From NCBI RefSeq assembly GCF_904849725.1, contig NC_058519.1, forward strand, positions 535,006,316-535,070,315: a stretch of 64,000 bases of DNA, given 5' to 3'. Shown piece after piece: positions 23,666 to 36,184 of the stretch. Under the pieces are notes generated by a model that searched no databases, was not told the DNA's origin, and saw nothing but the letters and a program-made list of their open reading frames with translations. Position numbers and translations under genes: made by a program. Origin of the DNA: Hordeum vulgare subsp. vulgare (Eukaryota; Streptophyta; Magnoliopsida; Poales; Poaceae). Numbering within the stretch: the stretch's first letter is position 1; each line of letters begins with the position of its first letter.

Positions 23666-25442
23666 ATGCACTCATCGTGATTTTGCTAGAATGCTCATAG
23701 TGCTTCACTTATATCTTTTGAGCTAGATACTTTTGCTCTATGTGCTTCACTTATATCTTTTAGAGCACGGCGGTGCGTGACTTGGTAGTTGGCTTATGCT
23801 ATGAAAGTAGTCCCAAAGGTGATAGGTACCCAAAGAGGATGCAAAAACCTCCATCTTCATGTGCATTGAGTAGAAAGAGAAGTCTTGATTCCTCTCAATT
23901 AGTTTTGAGACGTGGATTTGGTAATATTAAGAGTTATGTTAGTAGGGTGTTGTGAATCTAGAAATACTTGTGTTGAAGTTAGTGATTCCCGTAGCATGCA
24001 CGTATGGGGAACCGCTATGTTAGGAAGTCGGAGCATAATTGATCTATTGATTGTAATCCTTTGTGTTGAGGTCGGGATCGCGCGATGGTTAACACCTACC
24101 AACCCTTCCCCTAGGAGTATGCGTTTAGCACTTTGTTTCGATTACTAATAAAAACTTTCGCAACAAGTATGTGCGTCCTTCATGACTAATGTGAGTCCAT
24201 GGTATAGATGCACTTTCACCTTTCACCTTTGCTAGCCTCTCTAGTGTCGTGCAACTTTCGTCGGTGCACAAATCCACCATATGACTTCCTCAAAACAGCC
24301 ACCATACCTACCTACTATGGCATTTTCATAGCCATTCCGAGATATATTGCCATGCAACTCCCACCGTTCCGTATCATGACTTGTGTCGTCACTCTCATAT
24401 TGCCATTGCATGATCGTAAGATAGCTAGCGAGATGTTTCAACGTCATACGCCAAGCTAGATCGTTGCACATCCCGGTACACTGCCGGAGGCATTTCCTAT
24501 AGAGTCATCATCGTTCTAAGCTTTGAGCTATGAGTAAATAAAAGTGTGATGATCATCATTATTAGGGCATTGTCCCATGTGAGGAAATAAAAAAAGGCCA
24601 AAGACCCCACACACAAAAAAGAGGCCAAGAGCCCAAACAAAAAAAAGAGAAAAAGAGAGAAGGGACAATGCTACTATCTTTTTCCGCGCTTGTGCTTCAT
24701 AATAGCACCATGTTCTTCATGATTGAGAGCTTCTTGCTTTGTCACTACCTTATGCTAGTGGGAATCTTCATTATATAACTTGTCTTGTATATTCCAATGA
24801 TGGGCTTCCTCAAAATTGCCCTAGGTCTTCGTGAGCAAGCAATTTGGATGGACACCCACTAGTTCTCTTTTTGAGCTTTCACATACTTATAGCTCTAGTG
24901 CATCCCTTGTATGGCAATCCCTACTCATTCACATTGATATCTATTAATGGACATCTCCATAGCCCTTTGATACGCCGAGTCAATGTGACCATCTCCTCCT
25001 TTTTTGTCTCACAACCACCACCACACTCTATTCCACCTATAGTGCTATATCCATGGCTCACGCTCATGTATTACGTGATAGTTATAAAAAGTTTGAGAAA
25101 GTAAGAGTGTGAAAACAATTACTTGGCCAATACCGGGGTTGTGCATGATTTATATTAGTTGTGTGAGGATGATGGAGTATAGCCAGACTATATGATTTTG
25201 TAGGGATAACTTTCATTGGCCTTGTTATTTTGAAAGTTCATGATTACTTTGCTAGTTTGCTTGAAGTATTATTGTTTTCATGTCAATAGCAAACTATTGT
25301 TTTGAATCTTACGGATCTAAACATTCATGTCACGTGAAAGAAGTTGCAAAGGACAAATATGCTAGGTAGCATTCCACATCAAAAATTCATTCTTTATCAC
25401 TTCCTTACTCGAGGACGAGCAGGAGTTAAGCTTAGGGATGCT

Positions 25443-26973
25443 TGATACGTCTCCAACGTATCTATAATTTTTTATGGTTTCATGCTAAACTTTGGATGTT
25501 TTGCATGCCTTTTCTATTTTTTTGGGACTAACTTATCAACTCGGTGCCAAGAGCCAGTTCCTGTTTTTTCCATGTTTTTGACCCCTATCACAGGAGGATT
25601 TTGAATAGAGTCGAAACGGTATGAAACTGCCAAAAAGATTTTTTCCCGGAACAGAAAAAGATAGGGGAGCCGGAGAATGAGGGAGGGGCCACCAGGGAAC
25701 CCGCAAGCCCTCATGGCGCGGCCAGGGGGCCCGCGGCCCCTGGCTTGTGGGCTCCCTGAGGCTCCTTTTCCCTAGGTTTTGCGCCTATATATTCTCTAAA
25801 ATTCCATAAAAAATCAGGAGATCATCGAAAGTACTTTTCCGCCGTCGCAAGCTTCTGTCTCCGCAAGATCCCATCTGGGGCACGTTCTGGTGCCCTGCCG
25901 GAGGGGGGATTCGGACACGGAGGGCTTCTTCATCAACACCATGACCTCTCCCATGATGCGTGAGTAGTTCACCATGGACCTACGGGTCCATAGCTAGTAA
26001 CCAGATGGCTTATTCTCTCTCTTGGATCTTCAATACAAAGTTCTCCATGATCTTCATGGAGATCTATCCGATGTGATCTTGTTTTAAGGTGTGTTTGTCG
26101 AGATCCGATGAATTGTCGATTTATGATCAGATTATCTATGAATCTTATTTGAGTTTCTTCTGATCTCTCTTATGCATGATTTCATATCCTTGTAATTCTC
26201 TTCGAGTTGTGGGTTTTGTTTGGCCAACTAGATCTATGATGCTTGCAATGGTAGAAGTGCTTGGTTTTGAGTTCATACCGCGCGGTGACCTCACCTAGTG
26301 ACAGAAGGGGTAGCGAGGCACGCATCGTGTTGTTGCCATCAAGGGTAAAAAGATGGGGTTTTCATCATTGGTTTGAGATTATCCCTCTACATCATGTCTT
26401 CTTGCTTAAGGCGTTACTCTATTCGTCATGAACTCAATACACTAGATGCATGTTGGATAGCGGTCGATGTGTGGAGTAATAGTAGTAGATGCAGAAAGTA
26501 TCGGTCTACTTGTCTCGGACATGATGCCTATATGGATGATCATTGCCTTAGATATCGTCATGACTTCGTGCGGTTCTATCAATTGCTCGACAGTAATTTG
26601 TTCACCCACCATGATATTTGCTATTTTGTGAGAAGCCTCTAGTGAACACTATGGCCCCCGGATCTACTCCACACCATATTTCAGCCTTACACTTTTTACT
26701 TCGTTGCACTTTCCGCCTTCAGATCTCACTTTGCAAACAATCTTGAAGGGATTGACAACCCCTTTATAGTGTTGGGTGCAAGCTCTTTTGTGTTTGCGCA
26801 GGTACTCTGGACTTGACGAGATTCTCCTACTGGATTGATACCTTGGTTCTCAAACTGAGGGAAATACTTACTGCTCCTGTGCCACATCACCCTTTCCTCT
26901 TCAAGGGAAAAACCAACGCAATCAAGTCCCCGTCAACGTGTCAATTTCTGGCGTTGTTGCTTGAGAAGTAGAA
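25443..26973 (+). repeat. LTR C (3' LTR of element X)
   Basis: It starts TGATACGTC directly after the polypurine tract and ends GAAGTAGAA, where the sister LTRs have GAAGTAGCA. The target duplication ATCAC follows. TATA box at 25786-25793. Confidence 0.88.
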
Positions 26974-26978
26974 ATCAC

Positions 26979-27455
26979 CATGGCGTCGGCCAGGCGGTTG
27001 CTGTCCTGTGCACAGTCGAGCGACTTCTTGTAGTCGCCAGCAATGGTAATGATGCCCTTTGAACCCGGCATCTTCATCTTCAGGTAGGCATAGTGGGGGA
27101 TAGCCATGAACTTGGCCAGAGCCGGTCTGCCCAGCAGCGCGTGATACGGGTTGCTGAGGTCCACCACCTCGAACCATATAGACTCGCGGCGGAAGTGAGC
27201 CTTGTCGCCGAAGAGGACGTCCAGCCAGATTTTGCTGATCGGTGAGCAGGACTGTCCCGGCACGATGTCGTGGAAGACAGTGTTGGTCGGTAAGACGTCC
27301 GTCTCCTTGAGTCCGAGCTTGAGGAGGGTGTCAAGGTAGAGGATGTTAATGCTGCTGCTGTCATCGACCAACACTCGGGAGAACCGGCAGATGAGCCTAT
27401 GGGAGGCGAAGGTAGGGTCGAGGACGAGCGCGTATGAGCCCGAGTTGGGCATCAC
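26979..27455 (-). pseudogene. Gypsy aspartic protease region
   Basis: The minus-strand frame from 27455 to the insertion point of element X has the retropepsin-like pattern RVLVDDSSSINILY, then FEVVDLSNPYHALLGRPALA. Family members usually have D-G-[GS]-[ST] at the active site. Here it is D-D-S-S, so the catalytic loop is altered. The apparent C-terminus in the ORF belongs to LTR C and is not original. Confidence 0.8.
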
Positions 27456-27534
27456 CGCAGGATGGTCGACCCGGCTCCATGTGATGGGCTTTTCACACTA
27501 GTGCATGTATTGGGGAACCGGGGGATCGTGGCAT

Positions 27535-27888
27535 TCACCTCACGCCGTCGCTGGCGCAAGCTATGCTTGTCGTCGCCTTCACTGGTGAAGACGACGAATG
27601 CTCCGTCTTGGTGGGGGTAGTCGTCGTGGAGGCGGCCATCGTTGCGAGGCGGCGGTGGTGGAGCCGGAGCTTGAGGTACAGCCTGTGCACCTGGGGCAGT
27701 CGGCAGGCCCTCCCCTTACGACAACCGTCGTGCAAAGCTGCACTGTCGAAGGGTGTGGGTAGAGGGTTGTGCCCCCGAATGCATTTTGCAGGGCGCGTCA
27801 AGCATCTGCTCGAAGGTCTGCTTGGGCTGCCAGTTGCCCTTGTTGGGCCGCCTTCGTTGGGAGCCGGCCTAAGTAGCCGGCGCCTCAC
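27535..27888 (-). pseudogene. Gypsy region between Gag and protease, out of frame
   Basis: Minus-strand sequence joining Gag to protease. The open frame here is Arg/Pro-rich and does not look like protein of this family. The neighbouring frames carry the more plausible reading, so at least one frameshift is present. No zinc knuckle was seen. Confidence 0.4.
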
Positions 27889-29878
27889 CCTCCACGTTGG
27901 CTACCAACTTGTTGTTGGAGCGTGAATCTAGCTGATCCACCTTGCGCTTGTTTTTGTTCTGGCCACCTCGATTGTCTCCAGTCAGCTTAGGAGTAGCCGG
28001 CGTGGGGACAGCCTTGTCCGAGGCGGTCACAATGACGCGCATCGCGCAGTCGGCCATTGCGTACTTGTCTGCCTTGGCCATGAGCACCGCCACAGAGGTG
28101 GGCTCGGAGCACATGATCTTGTGCTTGAGGAGAATGTCGTCTCGGCAGCCGTCGATGAAGTACTGGATGGCATATACCTCATTCACTCCCTCGCAGGAGT
28201 TGCGGAGGTCCGTCCAGCGCGTGACGTACTAGCGAAGGGGTTCGTCGGGCCTTTTGACGCACATGGCCAGCTCGCGAGGCCGGCCAGGGCGCTTCTAGGT
28301 GCCAGTGAAGTTGCGGATGAACGCCTCCTCGAAGTCAACCCATGAGTTGTCGCTGCCGGCTGGAAGGCTGTTAAGCCATGTCCGAGCCGAGCCGGCGAGC
28401 ATGAGTGGCACGTAGCGGACTGCTACGTGCTTGTTGCCCCTGGCAATGCCAACGGCGGTGGCGAGTCGATCAGCCTGTCCTCTGGCTTGGCGGTACCATT
28501 GTACTTGGGAGTATCCCGAGGCAGGGTGAAGCCTCGGGGAAACGGCTCCCCTCGGATCCGGGGGCCAAAGCAGGCCGGACCGATGGGACCGTCCTCCTCC
28601 AGAAGAGCTGACTGCGCCAGGGCGTTGAGACGCATGCGGGCGTCGTGGTCGCCCTGGGGAACGTGAGTGCCGATCCGAGACACGATCGGAAGGGCACCTT
28701 GCAAACCGGTGGCATGGGTCCTCCCCGGACGAGGAACCTCATACACTGAGTCGCTCTCGTCATCTCCACGACGCCGGCTCGAAGTATGCTTGCGCTGGCA
28801 CTGGGAGCGCCTGTCGTGGGTACCCTCGCCCTTCAGGCCAGAAGTGCTATGCGAGGAAGTTCCTTCGGCGTGCTGATGACCGCTGGGGTTGCGACACGCT
28901 CCGGGGTTGGGTATCGTAGACTCCGATTGGGCTTGACCGGGGTCAAGCCATGTCTGCTGCTCGTTGGCGGCGTCAAGGAGATCCTTGACCCGCTTCTCCT
29001 GGAAGGCGCGCTCCTCGCCCTCCAAACTTGGCATTTCTGCCATGGCCGCCTGGGCCGCCCGGAAGTTGGCTGCAGGAGTCTCGTAGATGGGCTGCTTGCC
29101 GCCTAGAATCTCGGCGATGACCCGGCCGCGGCCGCGGATCGAGCCAAGCCGGCTAGGGGCCTCGGAAACCAGAGCGAGGCCGTATGCGGAGTTATACTCG
29201 CGATGCGTGGCCTCCATCCGGCATTTTGCCGAAGCAATGGCGATGCCCTCCTCCAAGATCTACATGCGAGCCTCCTCCAGCGAGGCCCGCGCGTCGTTAG
29301 GGTTTGTGGAGGCGGCGATGGGCGTCTTCAGGCCGGTAAGCGCAGCCTGAAGATTCTCAGCGGTGGCAATAGCAGGCTCACCAGTGTCTGCTGACGCCTT
29401 CCATGAGCCGTGTTGATGGCAGCACCGATGACCATCACCTCCATGACGTTGGAGACGGTGGCGACATGGTACGGGGGAAGAACCCCACAAACGGCGGAGG
29501 ACCGTCGAAGACGAGTACATTGCTGGGGTACACGTCGTGTGTAGGCGTCTTAGTGATAGAGAGCCTACTGAAGCTCGCGCACAATGCCTCGACATTGAAG
29601 TCCTCGCTGAAGTAGCGAGGACCATGGTTGAGGCGTAGGTCCCTAAAGAGAATGTTGAGGTTCTCCATAGCAGCGATGACGATGCTCGGAGGCGCTTCGT
29701 CATCAGACTCCCCGCCAGAATCCGCATGGCGGACAGGGACGTCGATCATTATCGGTGTTGCCTCATCGAAGGCAGGCTCCACGGGCATGCAGATTGGTCC
29801 GGATGCGATGCATCCGGTGTCGTAGGTGCGGGGCCCCGTCCAGCGCGTAAAGCCAGCCGATGTCGTGATCGGCCCCAT
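27869..29878 (-). pseudogene. Gypsy Gag, broken into several frames
   Basis: The likely start is the Met codon at 29878-29876, just after the primer-binding region. Pieces are 29878-29435, 29256-28423, a frame with stops through 28420-28190 (segments such as VAVRYVPLMLAGSARTWLNS and the retrotransposon Gag core) and 28186-27869 (YFIDGCRDDILLKHKI). The product would be the structural particle protein. At least three frame breaks are visible. Confidence 0.8.
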
Positions 29879-29891
29879 GGTGGGCGCCAAA

Positions 29892-30950
29892 TGTCGGTGA
29901 ATACTCACAACATAAGCCATGGGTAGGCTAAAGATGGTAGGAACCGAAGTGGCACCGGAGGGTGCTGGGGGCGAGGTTGGTACAAGCATGGAACGCACGA
30001 TGTACCCAGGTTAAGGGCTCTCCGTAGAGATAATACCCCTAGTCCTGTCAGAGTGTATGATGTATGAATCGGACTACAAAGTGCTCCTGGAGCTGTATTG
30101 CGGACGAGGAAGAAGGAGCAGCCGACTCGTCTCTGCCTCTCCTATGTGGTTGGTGTGTGTGCTAAGTTGACCGACCCTCTGCATGGAGGGGGGGCGGGGG
30201 GTTTTATAGACGAACCCACCGGCCTACAATATGGATAAAGGGTACAAGAGTGGGACCCAGCTGGCAGCCTCGCCGGCTGGACAAGGGGCCCATGGGGGTC
30301 TTGTCTTGTCGCTTGAGGGGCCCGCCGGCTGCGAGGTCCCGTCTGGCTGTGGGACCCGCCGGCTAGCCAATGAGGCTCTCGTGTAAGGTTGACGCAGGAC
30401 ACGTATGGTACGTTCGGCGTCGTCCAGCGTGATTCGTCATGGGCAGACAGTACGGCCGCATCCACTGTTCCCACGCCGAGTGCAGTAATGGAGTGGGAGT
30501 TTGATGGGCTGACACTGTGCAGGGTGATGGATCAGAGACGGGGGAGGTCAGCGGCGTGGCTGCCGACGCTGGTACCCGCCGTGCATACTGATCCAGTACC
30601 TTTGCTGTCGTGTAGCCACCTTTAATCTTAGGGTCTCGTCATGACCTACGATCTGATGTGACTTGAGATCCCCAACTGGCTAGCTTGCTCGACTAGCCGG
30701 ACTGGGCACGGCCGCCTCGTCCCTAGCCGGTTGGCTTGGCCTAGGCGGCCAGGGAGAGGTAGCCATCTCGCCTCTAGCCGGCAGGTGCTTCCTGGCCGGC
30801 CGGAGAGTTGGTCGCCTCCCCCCCCAGGGGGTAGGTGTTTCTTAGCCGGCCAGGGGACTTGGGCCTTGTAGAATTGTTTTGATCATTCCTTCTGGGTTGA
30901 AGGTAAAGGAGCAGGCTCATTGAGCCTACCCCGGGGTTATCCCCCCAACA
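29892..30950 (-). repeat. 5' LTR of the minus-strand Gypsy
   Basis: On the minus strand it begins TGTTGGGGGGATAACCCC and ends ATTCACCGACA, 1059 bp. A TGGCGCC primer-binding motif follows it (minus, about 29889-29883). The TATA box TATAAAA (minus) is at 30202-30208. The LTR is rich in GCCGGC-type motifs. Confidence 0.8.
30202..30208 (-). promoter_or_regulatory. TATA box of the minus-strand Gypsy LTR
   Basis: TATAAAA on the minus strand, inside 29892-30950. Confidence 0.5.
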
Positions 30951-33900
30951 CGTGTCAATCACCTCTGCTGCATTGGACTGAAGAAGTCTGAATTTATTTC
31001 AGACCTACCTTCAGACAGGCGCTACCCTCTCCCCCAGCGCCAATCTCACTAGTGACGACGCCCTCCTCATCGATCATGTGCTCCTTCTTATCCTCTCCAT
31101 CGCCCGCGAGCTTGGCCCCTTCCTCCTCGTTGGTGGCAAGCCGTCAGAGCCTGCCCAGGCGCCGGCAGCGGCTCTGCTTCGGCAGCATAGTGCTTCTGCT
31201 GCACTGCCGCACCGCACGGCACCGCCCATCGCTCTGGCAGCCTCCTCGCGACCACCTGCTCTGGTTCAACCCCGCAAAGCTCGTCGCCACTCCCCTGCAA
31301 CCCCAGAGCACCATTCCTATCGCCGCAGAGCTCCGTGTTGACCGCATCGTCGCCACGTTCTTCTCGTGCATGACCAAGCCTCCTCGGGTCAAAAATGAGT
31401 TCCTCTCGGTGATTAGGTTCGTCCAGTACCACCTGATCGCCTTCCCAAGCGCGTGCATCACCGGAATTCCTTGCCGGAGTAATGGCCGAAGCCCCTCCCA
31501 TGGCACCTATTTATAGAGCCCTTCCCCAGCGCTTCTGAGCTCACCCTCCTCTCTCCCGCACTCCATCTTCCCCTGCAGGAAGCAGCCGATCCAGGAAGGA
31601 GCCCTCGAGGGACCTTCTTCCCCAGCTCTGGCCGCCCAGATACACTTCGGGATCCGACCGCTCCCGTGTTGTGTAAGTCGAGGTAGGATCCCCTGAGACC
31701 TTCGGTCGCATCTAGGAGCTCCTCCCCTGCTTACCCCGTGCTCGATTTCATCGCAGAGGCCCTCGGTTGTCGATTCCGTCGTGTCACCGGAGTTGTTGCC
31801 GCTGGATATGTGTTGACGCCGTCGTGAGCCATCCACCGCCATCCAATCCACATCCATCCGTCAGGTGAGTCGACGGTGAGTGCACCCGCACCCCTAGCTC
31901 GCTCTCTCCTCCCTCCTATCATCGTCGACGATCACCGCAAGCCTCTCGCGCCGGTGAGGAGTTCAAACCCGACATATGGGCCTCCCCTGTCAGTCTCTCT
32001 CCACCTCTCCGGAACATTTTCGTCGAAGGCGTATTCAGCCGAAGTCGTTTTCCTTTCTGGGAAACGTACCCCCCCCCCTCGGGCGCTTTGGAATCTTTCC
32101 AGTCTAGCCCCTGTTTCCTTTGAAACTAATTACATAACAGTCCCTAGTTTTGTTTTGGCTATAACTTTTATTCTATAACTCCTTTTGCAGTGATTCTTTT
32201 TGCAAAATGATCCTGATAAGGTCTAGTTTATTTTAAGATTTTCTAAAAATATTTCTATACCAGTATCTAGGCAGTGTAGCTTATGTCGTTGTTTGTGTTA
32301 TACCGTAGATTCCGACACCGAGATACCCGACGTCAACTGCACCGAGCTCGATCCCGACTACATGGAACGAGGGAAGCATGTTTGTTACTTTTGGTGTGTT
32401 GTTTGCTATCATGCTCATATTTATTTTTCCAACACCTTGCATATTTCATACTTGTTATACATACTCAACCGTGATATATGATGAAGGCAAGTGATGGTTA
32501 TGAAAGGTTGAGGAATAGCCTAGTCACGCATAATGTGATAGGTTATGGCCTTGTCATGGATTGAGCACATTGGTGCTGGTATAAATTTGGTAAACTCCAG
32601 TATCGACCTAGATCGAGTCTTGTCCGTGTCATACTTCTTACCGTGCTACCACAGTTCCCTGGATAATGGGTTCAGTATAGTCAGTTGTAGACCTATTATC
32701 AATCACACACCATTAGAGTGACCGGTATGAAGGTATCCATGGCCCTGGAATAAATCCAGTCATCTGATCAGGGGACATGGGTGTTTCTGGTCTGGGACCG
32801 GAAGGGAGGGCATTCCCGTGAGCGCGCGATATAAATATTGTGATTCCATGCTAGTCGAGGTCGGAGCCTCCCCGTCTTATGGTTTTACCTTGGCAGCGTA
32901 GTCCGGGTGAGACCGGGCTTCGTGGAGGTAAAGTGGGTGTGTGTTGATTCTGAGTGTCCACTTCTAAAACACCGTACGCGGGATTAGTCATGTTGACTAT
33001 TGAAAACCGTGGACTATGGGTAAAGAGTACACCCTTTGCAGAGTCAAAACTATTCGAGTAGTCGTGTCCCCGATCAAGGACGTTGTTTGATGAGTCAAGT
33101 GTCGGTCCTAGAGTCGGTCTTTGGAGTACAAGTGATATTAATAACAATGGTGTGGTGAATCATATGATGACGTGGTGGATGATCATATATGATTATTACT
33201 CTGGACTAACCCCTATGATTTTATTGTTGGATATCCTTGGGATGGTTCTACCTCCTGGATATTAAATATTTATTATTTATTATAAGCTCTTTATGTGGTG
33301 TCGCTGAGACGCCCGACTGTGGCATTGCTTTGTTATTTATTATAAGCCCTTTTATGTGGTGTCGATGAGACGTCCGACTGTGGCATTACTTTGTTATTTA
33401 TTATAAGCCCTTTATGTGGTGTCGCTGAGACGCCCCATTGTGGCATTGTTTTCTTATTTATTATAAGGCCTTTATATGGTGTCGCTGAGACGCCCGACTG
33501 CGGCATGTTAATTTATTTATTTCTGCCCTGTATGTGGTGTTGCTCGGACGCCCGACAGTGGTATTTATTTTCTGTACGGATATCTCGGGAGGACTATCGC
33601 CTGATTTATCCACTACCATATTTACTTTCAGTACGTATATTTTTGCATATAACTTGACTATAACCATGCATAATAAAATGAACTGCATGCATCTCATCTT
33701 TTGTGCAAACTATTTGCGAGTATTTCCCAGAGTACTCACTGGCTTGTTGTTGTGGCCAGATTTGGATGAAGGAAATCTCATGGATGAAGATTACGATAGT
33801 GAGTCCGACATATAGAGGAGTCCCAGTCAGTCTTGCGATCGTGGAGTCCGCCGTTGTATTATTCCACTGCTTCCGCCAGCCCAAATAAATAGTTGAGCTT

Positions 33901-34199
33901 CACTCTAAGGCTTAGCGCGTAGTAGTACTTGTCATATCACATTACTCTGATGTGACGTGCCCCTTTTATTATTGCGAGCAGTAGAGTCACCCCCAGACCA
34001 CTGTAACATTTCCATCTTCCCTGAGACATGGTTATGTTGTAATAATTCTGTGGAGCAACCCTTGCTCTACCTGTATAATATTAAGTACTACTGGTTTTTC
34101 TGCATCAAGTTGAGTCTTTCAGTGGGAAGTATTTTCTTCACTAAGGACGCCCATGACTGATTTCCAATTAATTTATTCATTTGGAAACTGGTCGTGACA
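30951..34199 (+). mobile_element. Part of a long Gypsy-type LTR (element Z)
   Basis: The layout resembles that of the 3.5-kb LTR at 1357-4886, read the other way: a TATA box (about 31509-31516), a GC-rich exon-like block (31050-32070), then AT-richer sequence, a 60-bp tandem repeat and the terminus CTGGTCGTGACA at 34199. Short matches to the sister family occur around 33000-33090. The start is lost at the junction with the minus-strand Gypsy LTR (30950). The ORFs in the GC-rich block are not convincing genes. Confidence 0.6.
33271..33564 (+). repeat. 60-bp tandem repeat, about five copies
   Basis: The core GTGGTGTCGCTGAGACGCCC recurs at about 33295, 33356, 33416, 33476 and 33535 with increasing divergence. 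The spacers read TTATTTATTATAAGCCCTTT. It lies inside the LTR-like sequence of element Z. Confidence 0.85.
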
Positions 34200-34462
34200 A
34201 GGACCCTCTTCATCGAATCCGATCTCTCTAAAGTGGGAGAGACACACACCCGCTAGCCACCTTATGCAACAAGTGCATGTCGGTCGGTGGAACCTGTCTC
34301 ATGTAAGACTACGTGTAAATTCGGTCCGGGACGCTTCATCCCACGATTCCGCCGAATCAAGATAAGACTAGTAATGGCAAGCAGTTGACAAAATCATCGC
34401 CCACAACTTTTGTGTTCTACTCGTGCATAGAATCTACGCATAGAACCTCGCTCGGATGCCAC
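34200..34462 (-). mobile_element. Leader fragment of a minus-strand Angela-type Copia
   Basis: Reverse complement of the leader at about 11070-11340 of the full-length Copia, including a primer-binding site next to the LTR (minus, about 34461-34449). It is cut at 34200 by the end of element Z. Confidence 0.8.
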
Positions 34463-36184
34463 TATTGGGGAACGTAGTAATTTCCAAAAAAAATCGTGCG
34501 TCACACAAAGATCTATCTATGGACAAACCAGCAATGAGCAAAGGGGTAGAGCATCTTCATACCTTTGAAGATCGCTAAGCGGAAGCGTTGCTAGAACGCG
34601 GTTGATGGACTCATACTCGCAGCGATTCAGATCGTGGTGGATTGTGATCTATGCACCGAACAACGGTGCCTCCGCGTTCAACACACGTGCAGCCCGGTGA
34701 CGTCTCCAACGCCTTGATCCAGCAAGGAGGGAGGAGAGGTTGAGGGAGAGTTCCGGCAGCACGACGGCGTGGTGATGGTGGAGTTGTGTGGTACTCCGAC
34801 AGGGCTTCGCCAAGCACTACGGAGGGCGAGGAGGAGGATTGTGTCTCAAAACAGCCCCAAACCCTCCACTATATATAGGAGGAGAGGGAGGAGGGTGCCC
34901 ACCCTTAGGGTTTCCCACCCTAAGGGGTGCGGCAGCCCTAGATGGGCAAAGGGGTGGCGGCCAAGGGTGGAGGGAGTGGCGCCATAGGGTGGGCAAGCCC
35001 ACAACGCCTAGGGTTAGCCCACCTCCCCTCTTCTTACGCGTTGGGCTGCTCGTGGTGGCGCACCAGCCCACATATGGGCTGGTTCCCATCCACCTTTTGG
35101 CCCATATACCCCTTCGGGGCTGGTGGCCCTTCCCGATGGACCCCCGGAACCCTTCCGGTGGTCCCGGTACATTACCGGTGACGCCTGAAACACTTCCGGC
35201 GATCATATCCTCACTTCCTATATATGAATATTTACCTCCGGAACTCCTCGTGACGTCTGGGATATCATCTGGGACTCCGAACAACCTTCGGTAACCACGT
35301 ACACTATTCCCATATAACCCTAGCGTTATCGAACCTTAAGTGTGTAGACTCTACGGGTTCAGGAAGCATGCAGACATGACCGAGACACCTCTCCGGTCAA
35401 GAACCAACAGTGGGGTCTGGATATCCATGTTGGCACCCACATGTTCCACCATGATCTCATCAGATGAACCACGATGTCGGGGATTCAATCAATCTCATAT
35501 GCAATTCCCTTTGTCTACCGGTATGATACTTGCCTGAGATTCGATCGTCGGTATCCCTATACCTTGTTCAATCTCATTACCAGCAAGTCTCTTTACTCAT
35601 TCTGTAACACATCATCCCGTGGCTAACTTCTTAGTCACACTGAGCTCAATATTATGATGGATTACTGAGTGGGCCCAGAGATACCTCTCCGTCACACGGA
35701 GTGATAAATCCCAGTCTCAATTCGCACAACCCAACAGTCACTTTCGAAGATACCTGTAGTGCACCTTTATAATCACCCAGTTGCGGTGTGACGCTTGGTA
35801 CACCCAAAGCACTCCTATGGTATCTAGTAGTTACACAATCTCATGGTCTAAGTAAATGATACTTGACATTAGAAAAGCTTTAGCAGACGAACAATATGAT
35901 CTAGTGTTATGCTTAGGATTGGGTCTTGTCCATCACATCATTCCCCAATGATGTGATCCCATTAACAATGACATCATATGTCCATGATCAGGAAACCATG
36001 ATATCTATTTATCAACGAGCTAGCTAACTAGAGGCTCACTAGGGACACATTGTGATCTATATAGTCACACATGTATTACGGTTTCCGGTTAATACCATTA
36101 TAGCATGAATAATAGACAGTTATCATGAACTAGGAAATATAATAATAACCACTTTATTATTGCCTCTAGGGCATATTTCCAACA
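34463..36184 (-). repeat. LTR of a minus-strand Angela-type Copia
   Basis: On the minus strand it starts TGTTGGAAATATGCCC at 36184 and ends CCCCAATA at 34463, where CCCCAACA is expected. 1722 bp. It is clearly diverged from the LTRs at 9304 and 16313. It is the 5' LTR of its element, since the leader follows on the minus strand. The coding region is not in the window. Confidence 0.88.

Larger units (their letters stand above)
20253..26973 (+). mobile_element. Complete non-autonomous LTR element X
   Basis: A 6721-bp element is flanked by a perfect target duplication ATCAC (20248-20252 and 26974-26978). LTR B is 20253-21797 and LTR C is 25443-26973, about 1.54 kb each. The internal 3645 bp has a degraded primer-binding site and a polypurine tract in plus orientation. 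It has no recognisable Gag, protease, reverse transcriptase or integrase, and only short ORFs. The same family supplies 1-9243. It would have depended on proteins from another element. Confidence 0.9.
18686..30950 (-). mobile_element. Decayed minus-strand Gypsy element, interrupted by element X
   Basis: Transcription order on the minus strand is 5' LTR (30950-29892), gag (about 29878-27870), protease (27455-26979), insertion of element X (26973-20253), reverse transcriptase and RNase H (about 20247-18694). The sequence is cut at 18686 by the LTR fragment, so integrase and the 3' LTR are missing from the window. The two sides of the X insertion join cleanly at the ATCAC target duplication. Frames are broken repeatedly. 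Confidence 0.85.

Noticed and set aside
27535..27925. Plus-strand 120-aa ORF with hydrophobic and charged blocks
   Set aside because: Antisense to the Gypsy gag-protease junction on the minus strand.
31052..31516. 154-aa ORF that might be an F-box-like or hypothetical gene
   Set aside because: It lies in the GC-rich block of an LTR-like sequence with a TATA box and no domain. Frames on the opposite strand are equally open.
33271..33564. Regularly spaced repeats that might suggest a CRISPR array
   Set aside because: Repeat and spacer both belong to one diverging 60-bp unit, there are no unique spacers, and the setting is a plant LTR.
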